From Trichinella spiralis (lineage: Eukaryota > Nematoda > Enoplea > Trichinellida > Trichinellidae): DNA of 62,214 bases. The notes under the pieces were generated by a model. It was not told the DNA's origin. It saw nothing but the letters and a program-made list of their open reading frames with translations, and did not search any database. Both the position numbers and the translations under genes were made by a program. Location of the stretch: assembly GCA_000181795.3 (NCBI GenBank), contig CM012954.1:1833499-1895712 (forward strand), given 5' to 3'. This document shows, one piece after another, positions 1-10,942 of the stretch. Each line of letters begins with the position of its first letter. Position 1 is the stretch's first letter.

Positions 1-253
1 CGCAATTTCATTGATTGCAGACAATATAGATATGAAAATTAATTAAAATGAACAAAATGAATTGCAGTTTTCATGTAGTATTGCATTATTTCCTTCTATA
101 AATGCAACCGCTTCTATCAGGCAATTTTGCCAAATATCTCATTAAAGAATCAATTGCGCAAAATTGAGAGTATTTAAAATTAATAAGATTAAAATACTGT
201 TTCCATATGCGAGGAAAGAATTCAATAATACATTGTAATTCCCTGGAGGCACG
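1..253 (+). repeat. Diverged direct repeat, copy A (runs off the window start)
   Basis: Copy A of the repeat whose partner is 1415-1663. The spacing is constant at 1410-1414 bp and similarity runs over the whole block with only small gaps, so this is a duplication and not chance AT similarity. It has no coding potential and no terminal inverted repeat that I can see. Its left end lies outside the window. A decayed non-autonomous element or a plain segmental duplication are both possible. Confidence 0.6.
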
Positions 254-1414
254 CCTTTTGTTTTACATAGCTTATATGCAAATATGTCGAAAATTAGAAT
301 AAATACCAATCATAGGCGCATTATATTTTCATAAATTGTTAATTTATTTTATTTTCACCCTTGAATTTAATTATTTTGACAAAACACAACATTTAAAACT
401 CATTTGCATAAGCGCATTTCATTATGACGAACAAAGCTAAAACTGAATCAAAGAGCAACATTCTTGGTATCATCGAGATGCGCAATGAGTAATGAAGATC
501 ATGAACAGCGTAGAATTCCATGAAATGATTGTTTTTTGATGATAACAAGCGTTCCGAAGGTATACTATAGACTCTCAGGTATTAATAAACATTGACAGTC
601 ATAGCTGGAAAAATTCTTTTCTATTGGACGAATTAAATGAGATAGGTCAGTGAGAAATAAATAAATGGAAGATTTTATGCACATCTGAAAGCACAGTTAC
701 ACAACTTTTTTTTAATTTATTCGAAATGGACGGAAAATGAAGGGAAAATCAAGTTGCCCAAAACAAGGAAATATTGAACAAGAGTGCAAAATGTGAATGA
801 ATACCTCATTATAATGGCGAAAAAGTTTCCTATACAAAATTTCAACCACCCTTCTTCCATTTCAAGGGAGTTCCAGTATGGCGGCTTTCCTGTGTATTAA
901 GATAGGCACATGGCAACTTTAGAGGCCATTTATTCGACACGTACGGGTTTATTTGCCGTAGAACTTTCCAGAACCTTCTGATTTATTAGAATTTAGCCAT
1001 ATATAACAAAAAAAGCGAAATTTGTGTCAAAAGCCTACCTTCGAAAATCGCAAAAACAGCAAAGGCTATAGCCTTGCTTTTTTGAAGCGTCGAAAATTTT
1101 GATTTCTTCTGAAAATGATATCGGTTGATTAGGAAAATTTTCTGAATCATGACAAACCTTGTGACACCATGCATGGAAGCGTATTTGTCGAGATATTGCC
1201 AAAAATGTTGTAGGATGATGCGATTTTAGCGGAGACTTCAGCGATGGAGTCGAAGCCTGCGCTCTTGATAGTACATCCTAGAATTGTATTTAATTAGTAT
1301 TTATACATAAATTTCAACTATTATCCGCGAGCAAAAGTTGCTGATTGCAATAACATTTGTGCCTGACTTTCTCTTTTGTAATATAGAATCCCCCTTTAAT
1401 TTTAAATTTTTTTG

Positions 1415-1663
1415 CGCAATTTAATTAAGTATGATATAGTAGTGAGAATGATTGAAAATAAAGCGTTTTATTTACAGTTTATATGCAATCTTGTATTATT
1501 TCCCCCTATATCCGACGCATCTGTTATCAGGGAATTTTGTCAAATATCTCATTAAATAATTAATTGTGTATTATTAATAGTTTCTGTAATTAATAATTGT
1601 ACAATATTGTTTCCATATATGAGGAAAGAACTGGTGATACATTGCACTTCCGTTGAGGTCACG
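1415..1663 (+). repeat. Diverged direct repeat, copy B
   Basis: Partner of copy A at 1-253. It is followed directly by a block (1664-1800) that matches 471-615 in copy A, so about 217 bp present between the two blocks in copy A are missing or moved here. A part of that missing sequence (361-430) appears to match the stretch after 1800. Confidence 0.6.
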
Positions 1664-2823
1664 ATCACCAGTATGATTGAGATCATGAACAGCATCGTTT
1701 TCGATGAAATTATTATTTTTATGTACAAATAGATATCCAAAGTGTATGTTAAGAAACTGATGTATTAATGTTTGTTAGCAGTCATAGCGATCGAAATTTT
1801 GAATTATTATGACAAAATATAGCATTTGAAAATCATTTTGGAAGTGTCATTTTACATATTATTGTCACCACATTAGGTTTTTCTAGTTGAAAGTACAGTC
1901 TACGACTTCTAGTACAGTCCATGATAATATTGCTATTTTGGGCTGAACGGATTTTTGACGTTCTGAAGCTGGTTTGGGAATGATCACTCTTCCTGTATCA
2001 CGCTTTGTAAATCGGAAATTTACGGTAGAATCCTTCTGAGACTGTCTATTGTTCTACTTACATATGCATACTGAATGTTTATATCGCCCCAACATGACTT
2101 AACAAAACTCTGAATGCAGACGAGCTACAAAAATGTATCACCGTGCGAGACTGGATAGAATATAATTGCGGACCTGTTGTTGATACGTCCATTCTCAAAT
2201 TTGAATTTTATCTCTTGATTTTTATAGATTAAATGATATATGTATAGCATATAATAGCGTGGCTTGTCAAATGCCTGAAAATGTTATATTTTCCCTCTCT
2301 GTTGTACCTGAGAGCCGCTCTTATTGACAGCTGGCGATTAATGAACACCACTGTATTTAATTTGCCATTGGAGTTTCACTGTAAAATACTTACTTGCTTG
2401 CTAAATAAAACAAATGAAATGCACTAATTCATTCACGATTTTCTGGGTTAATAAGGGTCAAATTCGGAATAATACTACCTCAATATCTCGTTGTCTTAAA
2501 TTACTGAAACATGGTCTCGTTTTTCCATTTCCTCCTAACACTATCCATTTCTCACTGTTCACAATGACATGCTAGATCGTTATGTTACAGGACTGCCATT
2601 TGATAGTTTATGAACAACAGAAGCTGCTAAATACGCTATTGTTCCGTGAATAATCTTTTACACTGTGATCATGCTTCATTGCGTGGAAATGCTTCAAATA
2701 AACAACTTGACCATCAACGAACACAAGCAGCACGCTGCACATTCACAGACCAGTACGCAACACAGCGGCTATTGAGTTGAATTTAATGTGAATAATGGCA
2801 TCAAAGTTTGTTCTGCTTTCAGT

Positions 2824-4751
2824 TTATATTAAAGTTAGACCCAAAATCAAACCAATAACCAAACCAATGAGAATAATTCCAACAATTAACCAGACAAGTT
2901 GAGTAAAGTCTTTGCAGCAGAAGAGAAAACAAGCGCTGGGCTGCTCTTCTTCGTATAACTTTTTCAACTCTTGATTTTGATGATACAATGCTTCATCAAA
3001 TTTATGCTTTTTCATATCAAGGCCAACTGTTGAATCGTAATGATCATACATTTTGAAACCACCGTTTTGCAAAGGCACAGCAGTAGATATCTGCATTTGC
3101 TTATCTGGCGCTGAAAATGGAACGAATGGACCGCCATACGGCGGCATCAACGATGTTTCCATCCCTGCCCTGGGCAGAGCATTCACGGGTATTGGAACGG
3201 GCATCATCTTTTCGTTACGATTAATCGGAGGCGGCATCAGAGGAGGCATGCTTCTGAAATCTGGCACAAATCCGTCCATGCAATCCAAGCTGTTCGAGCG
3301 TTTCATCGGTTTCCGTTTCTGTTTTTTCATCTCTTGGTACGAATGCATTTCCAAGTCTGTGTGCGGAAAGTTCATTAGTCCAGGTGAAAATGGCCCATTC
3401 ATCATCGGCGGTGACATGGCTGCTCCGGGCGGAAACGTGGATGGTGGCGGAGGGAGAAAAGGCGCGAACGGGGGAAAGGGAAATAAAAAAGGAGGTACCA
3501 GACCGGGGAATGAAATTCCATCTGCGACCGGAAACGGTGGAAACATATTACCAGGCACCTGAGCATTCGGAAACGCTTGTTGCGCAACAAGATCCATGCA
3601 AGGTGGGGACATTGGACCCCCGATTCCAGGTGGCCTATACAATTCCATCGCGCGATTCACAGCAACGGTGTCTTCATATGGAACAACAATTCCATTGTTA
3701 GCCTCCTCTTCCGGAGGACCACATTCTAAAATTCGATTCGCAGCTACTCTGCCACGTTGACGAGCTACCTCGTTCAAACAGTAGTCGTCGTAATCCCTAA
3801 AGCAAATGAAAATAATTAATTAAAATCACCGTTCATTCTCATTCTCACACTAATTCACGAAAGCGATGAAACAGCAACAACTATCGACAGTCAGGTGAGA
3901 AAAGTTAAAACCAAACGCTGTACACTTACAGTATAACATTTGAATAAAAAACGCTTTGAATAATAAATACATTTCAGTTTTGACTTTAAAAGTTGTCAAA
4001 TTATTATAAAGTTTAATTATTGCAAAACAGACAAAATCTTTCAATTTAAGCCCCTATTTTTGTATTTTGAATTTTTAATTTCGTCAAAAAGCTTTGAAAA
4101 TAAAAAATGTCACCCGCATAAATGCTACTACTGCATAAATTTTTTCAATCATTACTGTGGGTTTCTCATTTTATATAAGTCAAGTAAAATGAACACTGAT
4201 CATTTTGATGAGCAAATAATTTTTTTTTCATTTCACTGCTATTAAATCACTGGGAGAATTTTGGGCCAACCTTCAAACCATATCGTACTAGTGTAGTGTC
4301 TACTGTAGCGCAGAACAAAATCAATGCAGCTGCCAATCTATGAACCTTATTAAATTCATAAAAAAGATCAGAAATCTTAACTGAAAATTTGCATTACAAC
4401 CCATTCCCAACATCAATAAAACGTAGAAAACAATAATGAAACAAAAAGAACAGAATATTCAAAAAACAATTTTGATATTAAATATTGCTTCGTGCACCTT
4501 CGTGTTTGCAAATATAATTAAAAATTAATGCCGTTTTACAATCGCTGCATAGTTTCTGCAAATGTTGCATTTTTACAAAAATTTCGAAGAAAAGTATGCT
4601 TGCCCAATAGGCCTACGAAAGAATACAGAATACTGTTCACTTTCATTTAACAAGAACATTTGCATAAAGATTAGCGATAAATCATGTGACATGTTGTCGG
4701 GAGGGGGGGGGGAAGAATGGTAAAATTAAGGCAAAAATTAACCTTTTTTAA

Positions 4752-4786
<35 letters not shown>

Positions 4787-6010
4787 CACAAAAAGTAAAG
4801 CAGAAATTGAATGAACATGATCGAACATAAATGAATAAACACTGAACTTACCGTTTAGGAATGAGTGGGGGCGAATCAGAAGACGCGGCGATCATTTTGC
4901 TACCAACATCTTCGTTGGCTTCTCTCCAGGAACGCACTTTCATTTCACGTGACCCGTAATTGAACGCTTCGTTTATCTGAATGGCAATAATATTAATAAT
5001 GAATCAGCTTTGAACTGAATTCAATTTAACCATCGAATGCAGAATATAGTATATAAATGCACTCCTTTATGCTCATTGCTGTGACAAACAGTTATTCGCT
5101 TTTTAGCAGTGAGTGATGATTCCTAATCGAACAATAACACTGTGAAACAATTTTGCTAAATTATGTTTATGTTTGCGCAATATCGTTGAAGAAAAGACAA
5201 AAAAGCCGAATTCACTCAAGGCGAAATTTAAAATAAACCGAACAAAATGTGGAACGTTGTTGTCAGATAGATGGTGAGTGTATTTGTTGTTGTCGTTGAA
5301 CGAAAGTATTTGAAATTGGCATTCCAATTTTCATGATATTCATCAAATCAGGACGCTGTTAAAAACATCAAAATTGAGCGGTCAAAGGTACGAGAAGGGG
5401 CCAGTCATTAAAAATCCACATCAATTGCTGAACACGCATAAATACAAGCTATTTTCAACTTACAGTAGACAGAGTTGTAAAAGTAAGTTGAAAAATTAAA
5501 TAATCAGAAATATTCAAAGATATCAATGTTGCAGTGATAGATAATTGATCCGTAGCAAGCAAGCGAGAAGAAGAAGAAGAAGAAGAAAATGCAAATAAAT
5601 GAAAAAAAAATATTTTGACCTTGTTCAAGATCCAGTTTACAAAATCGAACATGTTTACAAGATACGCGTTGGAAAAGCCAGAAAAGCATTAGCAAAGAGT
5701 GTGCGCAGCCGCTTACCTGTCCATTGTTGAAGTGGGAGCGTATCGGTTGCTGCTGCCCCAGGCATCTGACGTAGGACGCTTGTTGATCGTCTCGACTGTC
5801 GCAAAAACTTGCCCGAGAAGTATCCACATACCTTGGCGTGTGCACGACACTTCTTGAACAAATTGTTAAAAATTTACAACAATTACAAACACTTTTCAAG
5901 AATAGTAGAAATCAAGTCGAGTTCGAACAGAAAAAAAAGATGAATAAATAATACAAAAATGTGATTATCTTTTCAATAAACAATATATACCCAACATCGC
6001 TGGGTGCCAT
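2824..6010 (-). CDS. Proline-rich tail-anchored membrane protein, unrecognised
   Basis: Four exons read on the minus strand: about 6010-5991, 5855-5715, 4979-4853 and 3797-2824, joined by GT..AG introns whose phases agree, giving about 416 residues. The start used is the Met of MAPSDVG at 6010; the frame stays open upstream to a Met at 6154, so the N-terminus is uncertain. The middle is rich in Pro, Met and Phe (PPFLFPFPPFAPFLPPPP) with a basic KKQKRKPMKRSNSLD segment that looks like a phospho-regulated or nuclear-targeting motif. The C-terminus has a Cys cluster (CFLFCC) followed by one hydrophobic helix of about 23 residues ending at the stop, which predicts a tail-anchored protein with its bulk in the cytosol and possible palmitoylation beside the membrane. 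I recognise no family. The exon structure is well supported; the function is unknown. Confidence 0.75.
4703..4785. repeat. G-tract and (TA)n microsatellite
   Basis: A run of ten G at 4703-4712, then a (TA)n run at about 4756-4785. Both lie in the last intron of the proline-rich tail-anchored gene. They are likely length-polymorphic. Confidence 0.9.
5566..5587. repeat. (GAA)n microsatellite in an intron
   Basis: A short GAA/TTC trinucleotide run inside an intron of the minus-strand proline-rich gene. In the gene's sense it is a TTC tract. Confidence 0.85.
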
Positions 6011-6699
6011 TTCGGTGATTATGGGTGAAGTGACCACCAATTCGGCAGCAGTTGAAGAACGGCCGGTTGTCGCCCAGCATGGTACGGGCATGCGAGGAGG
6101 GGGTCTCGGCGACGCGTACGAATGCATGTATGGATCGGTTTGGAAAGGTAGCATCGTCGACGATGGGGATCCAAGCAGGAGGGGAAAATCGAATTAACAG
6201 AAGCAACAGAGCAGAGAAAATGCAAAACGAAATGCAACCGAACTCGCGTCGCGTGTTCTCTCTTTGCAATAATACCGGGGCAGTGTTGTACAGAGTTGGC
6301 AAATTTAAAAACCGACGCCGGTCGCGTTTCCAGCCGTTGCCAAGGTGAACCACTGACCAGAAAAAGCCGGTTTGCATTTTGGAAGTAGAAGAATCTAATG
6401 ACACGCCAAAACGACAACCGCAACGTCGCGTTGACAACAACAGCAAATTTGCGAACCGTGTGCGTGATTGGAGAAGAAGATTAAGCTGTGGAAAATTGAA
6501 CGACGTGTCGGTTGCAAGTGTCACGACGCTCTGCTGAAGCTTACACGGTCGACCGGTCAACGGCCAAAATTATGCAAGCTGTACGTACGAGAAAATGTAG
6601 CAAATTTCAAAACCACTCCGCACAACCAACCGCCGCACACCACGAACAAGCAAAAAGCGTCCGACAAAATTCCTCGGCGTACTTCGAACTTCAAACGCA

Positions 6700-6721
6700 T
6701 CTCTCTCTCTCTCTCTCTCTC
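6700..6721. repeat. (CT)n microsatellite
   Basis: About eleven CT units at the edge between the GC-rich upstream segment and AT-rich DNA. Confidence 0.9.
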
Positions 6722-7265
6722 GGTTTCTGTACTTCTCTTTTCTTACTGTAGCTCCAACCTCGTAGTGACCAAAAAAAATTTGAATAACTTACTTCCGACA
6801 CTGTAAATGAGAAACATTTCGATCAAACTGACACATCAGCGAATTATTGCGAGCAAAATGAAAAGTAATATAACTTTAAAAAAAATTAATCAAAACAATC
6901 AATACTCTCAAAAAACAAATTTTACAAAATAAATTACAGTATTCATTGTTCTTCACAATAGAATTACAACTTCTCATACTGTGGCAACCTGAAAATTAAT
7001 AAGCAAACAATACAGACTTCCCTCCAAAAAATCATTTTAGTTTATAAAAAAATTGTTAATCTTTATTAATATTCGAATTGTTTCGACAATCGACACTTCA
7101 CTCAGTGCACTTTACGACAAATTTCCAACGTCTCGTTTCACTGTTCATATGAATAAATTTTTTCAAAAGATTTTTGCAAAATTTTGCTCGTGTGCAATTT
7201 TCATCTGAAATAACGTTAAAATTTCAAAAACATAAACAAAACAACTGAAACCCGTTTGGATGCTA

Positions 7266-7271
7266 TTTATT
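7266..7271 (-). terminator. Poly(A) signal of seryl-tRNA synthetase gene
   Basis: AATAAA on the minus strand (TTTATT on the plus strand), 55 bp beyond the SARS1 stop codon, which is a normal distance for cleavage and polyadenylation. Confidence 0.6.
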
Positions 7272-7325
7272 TTTCCAAGCTTCAATCGCTCTGCAAAGTA
7301 GCATCACAAATGATCAAATGCACTA

Positions 7326-9846
7326 CTATTGGGTAGATTTTTCTGTAGCTGATTTGCTCCCTCTCTTTGCTGCCTGTTCGACTTTAGGAGCCGGTTTCAC
7401 GAATGGAATGAAATCTTTGTAATCTATAAATTCATAAATATACATCAAAAACAACAAATTTTTATCACCAAACAAATATAATTATAATGTAAATTAAACC
7501 ATCCGGCATGTATTGTCGTAAAGCTTCGGGAACTGCAATGCCATTTTCTTCTTGAAAGTTCTCCAAAATAGCACATATTGTTCGTGTTGTTGCGCACATC
7601 GTGCCGTTCAACATGTGCACAAATTCTGCCTAAAATTGATTCCATTTTACAAACTATAAAATTTCATAAAAATAAATAATTTACAACAAAACTAGCAACA
7701 ACAACTAAAAAGCTTGCCTTAGCCATCATCTTTTTTGTTTGACCATAACGAATACGCAATCGCCTGGATTGATAATCAGTACAGTTCGAACAAGACACAA
7801 GTTCCCTGAAAGCCCCAGAACCAGGAAACCATGCTTCCAGGTCATATTTCTTTGCCGCCGCATTGTTCAACTCTCCTTCAATTATCTCATTTTTTCATTT
7901 ATTCCAAATAATCATGATAATTTAATAAGTTGAAAATGAATTTACAACTGTTACCTGATACAATACTGACAACTCTGTATGGAATGTTCAAAGTCTGATA
8001 AAACATTTCTGCATTCGAAATCATTTCTTCTAACATTTCCCACGAAGCGTCATCATGTGGAGAAGTGATGCAAAACTGCTCAACCTATAGAAGCAACAGC
8101 GACCGAACTCAAAACTAAGCAATACACAATCTCTCACGTAAATATGATCCTCACCTTTTCAAACTGATGAACTCGAAATATGCCACTAGTATCCCGTCCA
8201 TGGGAACCAACTTCTTGTCTAATAATAAGAGACGATAATTTGTAAAAACTACTTTAACAATAAATACATCAAATAATCAAATTACACTAATCTATTCATT
8301 TCATTTCACTGCAACATAAGTAAAAAATATTTACTCAATTTCAATTGAAATCAAAATTTAATTTCATGAAAATATTAAAGCCGTTAAAATTAATTCAAAA
8401 AATAAAAATTATTTTATTAAGTACAAAACAGACTTATCTTTTAAAATATATTAAAAAAACACATTTGAAAAATAACCATGTAATTAAAAAACAAATAATA
8501 GTAATAAAACGCACAGTACCGAAAACATGTAGAAAATCCAACATAACGAAGCGGAAGAGATTCTTTAGAAATCCACTCGTCGCGATGATAAGCGGCGATC
8601 GGCTGCTCACTTGTAGCAATCAAATATTTCTCTTCTTCTGCTATCTCTTCCTTTACCTCGCTAGACTTTCCTATCACCTGCAAATCGCATTGAATGAACA
8701 TTTTACATTATCAAAATTCATCAATTATTGCATCAACAGCATTCTCTTCCTTTGTCGATTAATTAAGAATTATAAAACAACTCTATTACACAATAATTTA
8801 AAAAACAAAGAAAGATAATTTACTTTATACAACTGGTCATCAAAATCACTGAGTTGAGCAACCTCCTGCATCACTTCTTTTCGCATAAAAAATGGAGTAT
8901 ACAATGGAGTGTACTTCTTCTTAAATAGCATGTGCATTGCTAGTTGAATCAAAGCTTGCTCCAGAAATACCAACGGACCCTATCCAAAACAGTTCAAGGC
9001 ATCTTTAATTTGTAATAAATACTGTCAGCTTTACTTTGAGAAAATAGCCACGGCTACCAGCGACAGAACAACCTCTTTCACTGTCATAACCGTCAACCAT
9101 GATGCCCAAGTCCACTTGCGAATACTTTTTGCGCACTTCTAATTCTCCCCACGTCCTCACTATTTCATTATCATCCTGATGAAAATAAATAATTAAATAA
9201 CAAAAACATAATATACAAACAATTTAATGAAACCTCGTTTTCGCTAACTGGAACAGAATTATGCACCAAATTGCCAATTTGACTCAGCGCTTTGAAACGA
9301 ACCGCTTCTAAATTTTCCACCAGTTTATATGATTTTTCCATTTCATGATCAATCAATAATCGAAGCTGCTTTATCTGACTCACTGATAAAGCCTAATAAA
9401 CATTCATGGAAAAATAAAAGAAAAAACGTCAGAAAAAAACAATAAATACCCGAATTTGATCTACAGTCAATTTCTGAAGCTTGTCCGTCAAAGAATCCGG
9501 AAGGGTGCTATTACCATCAACTGGCTCTTTTCTCTTAAAAAATCACTTTGATAATAATAACAAGAATAACGTCTCTTTTACTTTAATTTTTTCTCCAATT
9601 TCTTTACTGCATAAATTTTTCAATCGATTCCATTCATCCGATAGATAGCGAGCTAAACATTCGCTTACAGTTTATTAAAAAGTTATCCGCATCAAGGCAG
9701 AAAAACATACAACGCCGCCACTCTTGATCCGTTTCTACCACTTGATCAACTAAATCAACTGATTGGAAGCGCTTCTGCTGACTAACTCTTACTGCCTGCA
9801 CATTTCCGCCTTTTTCAACGCGAAAATTATCCAAATCGAGAACCAT
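7326..9846 (-). CDS. SARS1: Seryl-tRNA synthetase, cytosolic
   Basis: Charges tRNA-Ser and tRNA-Sec with serine in the cytosol. About nine exons on the minus strand, from ATG at 9846 ([14 protein letters not shown], matching the animal SARS1 N-terminus) to the stop at 7326. The N-terminal part forms the tRNA-binding coiled-coil arm ([16 protein letters not shown]). The class II catalytic core follows: [20 protein letters not shown], the [14 protein letters not shown] serine-binding region, motif 2 ([20 protein letters not shown]), [16 protein letters not shown], and motif 3 ([16 protein letters not shown]). The C-terminus is a short basic tail ([16 protein letters not shown]) like the extension on cytosolic animal enzymes. 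Residues expected for catalysis are present and the gene looks intact. It is divergent from the phosphatase gene, about 1.1 kb apart. Confidence 0.97.
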
Positions 9847-10942
9847 TGTTAACAACAAAACAATTAATGCCTACATTAAATACAACGTATAAAGATTTAT
9901 TTTATCAAATATTCAAAGATTTTCTGAAAACTGTAAAATATATAAATCTCAGTATTACCTAATGCCAAACAATAAAAACAGTTAATCAATCTAAATAAGA
10001 GAAAACGACAAATGAACGTGTGCAACACTTGATGACAGTCATACCAAAAGATGTAATTTTCAGGTACAAACAATTCTAAAACAAAAAAATAAATGAATAA
10101 TATGAAATTTTAAAAACTTGCTTGTTCATTATTAAAATTAATTTGTTCAAAAACACCATCTTTGTTAAAAAATAAAATATTTTAAAATAACTGTATTTTA
10201 CATATATCATTTATTTTCTTGTCTTTAATGTATTTTTATCCAATGTAAAATTTATTAATTTAAGAACAATTTTTGAATTTCAATTAATCATGTTTAATAA
10301 AAGTTTACCTAGCTTTTAACTTGAAAGTCATTTTCTCCATTGTATCTCACGTTCGTGATTGGAACATTTTATTGACGCATGTAGTATACATTTTTTCTAT
10401 AAAGAATTGAATTTTATTTTCAAAACAAAAATATTAAACGGTATGTATATTTTATGATTTATATCTGCTTTTCATGTCGATGTTCTCTTACTTAAAACAA
10501 ATGTTGGGACAATAAACGTCGTGGTGTACTGTACTATTAATGATCTTAATTGAGCAACACCAGTTTTATCAATCTTATTTGATTATTTTTTTCAGTGAAA
10601 GGAATTGATAAATTTTGTTGATAGTAGAGTTGAGTTCTGTCAAGTTAGTGAAAAGTTAGATGGCTGCTAAATCGATAGCTTATTGAGCCATACTTGATAG
10701 ATTTCGCATTGTCGGTCTGCGACTAGTTGATCAGTCGTTGAAATGGCTTTACATTGCTTATATAGCGCAACAGATGTGTTATTATATTTCTATGTTTTAT
10801 TCAAATAGAAATTATTACACGTATAAATTAATTTAAATTTGCATGAGCGTTTTGTTGAATTTAATTGTTTACATCTGTATGTGAACATGCGAATTTGTTT
10901 CCAGACGCTGCATTGGTCTTACAGCTCCAGTTAAGTGCAGAA
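9847..10942. promoter_or_regulatory. Divergent intergenic region between SARS1 and the phosphatase gene
   Basis: About 1.1 kb between two start codons pointing away from each other. It is AT-rich with no credible coding exon and must hold both promoters. I see no strong TATA box or other named motif that I would commit to. Confidence 0.5.

Larger units (their letters stand above)
1..2823. other. Intergenic region with two diverged copies of a sequence block
   Basis: No convincing gene: the open frames are short, AT-rich and lack splice-linked continuations. The visible structure is a repeat. Bases 1-253 align along their length with 1415-1663, sharing words such as 'caaatatctcattaaa' and 'tgtttccatat'. 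Bases 471-615 align with 1664-1800 (shared 'gatcatgaacagc' and 'cagtcatagc'). Bases 361-430 align weakly with 1800-1868. The rest is AT-rich DNA with no recognised feature. Confidence 0.6.
6011..7325. other. Intergenic region with GC-rich upstream segment
   Basis: 6011-6680 is clearly GC-richer than its surroundings and lies just upstream of the minus-strand tail-anchored gene, so it is probably that gene's promoter and 5' UTR. Several overlapping open frames exist on both strands, but none has a domain or a splice-linked continuation. A (CT)n run lies at 6700-6721. From 6780 to 7325 the sequence is AT-rich, with the SARS1 3' end. Confidence 0.5.

Noticed and set aside
3053-3701. Gly-rich frames on the plus strand
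   Set aside because: Antisense shadows of the proline-rich coding exon on the minus strand.
5961-6560. Several overlapping open frames in the GC-rich segment on both strands
   Set aside because: GC-rich sequence has few stops. Only the short frame ending MAPSDVG links in phase to the next exon of the tail-anchored gene; the others have no motif or splice partner.
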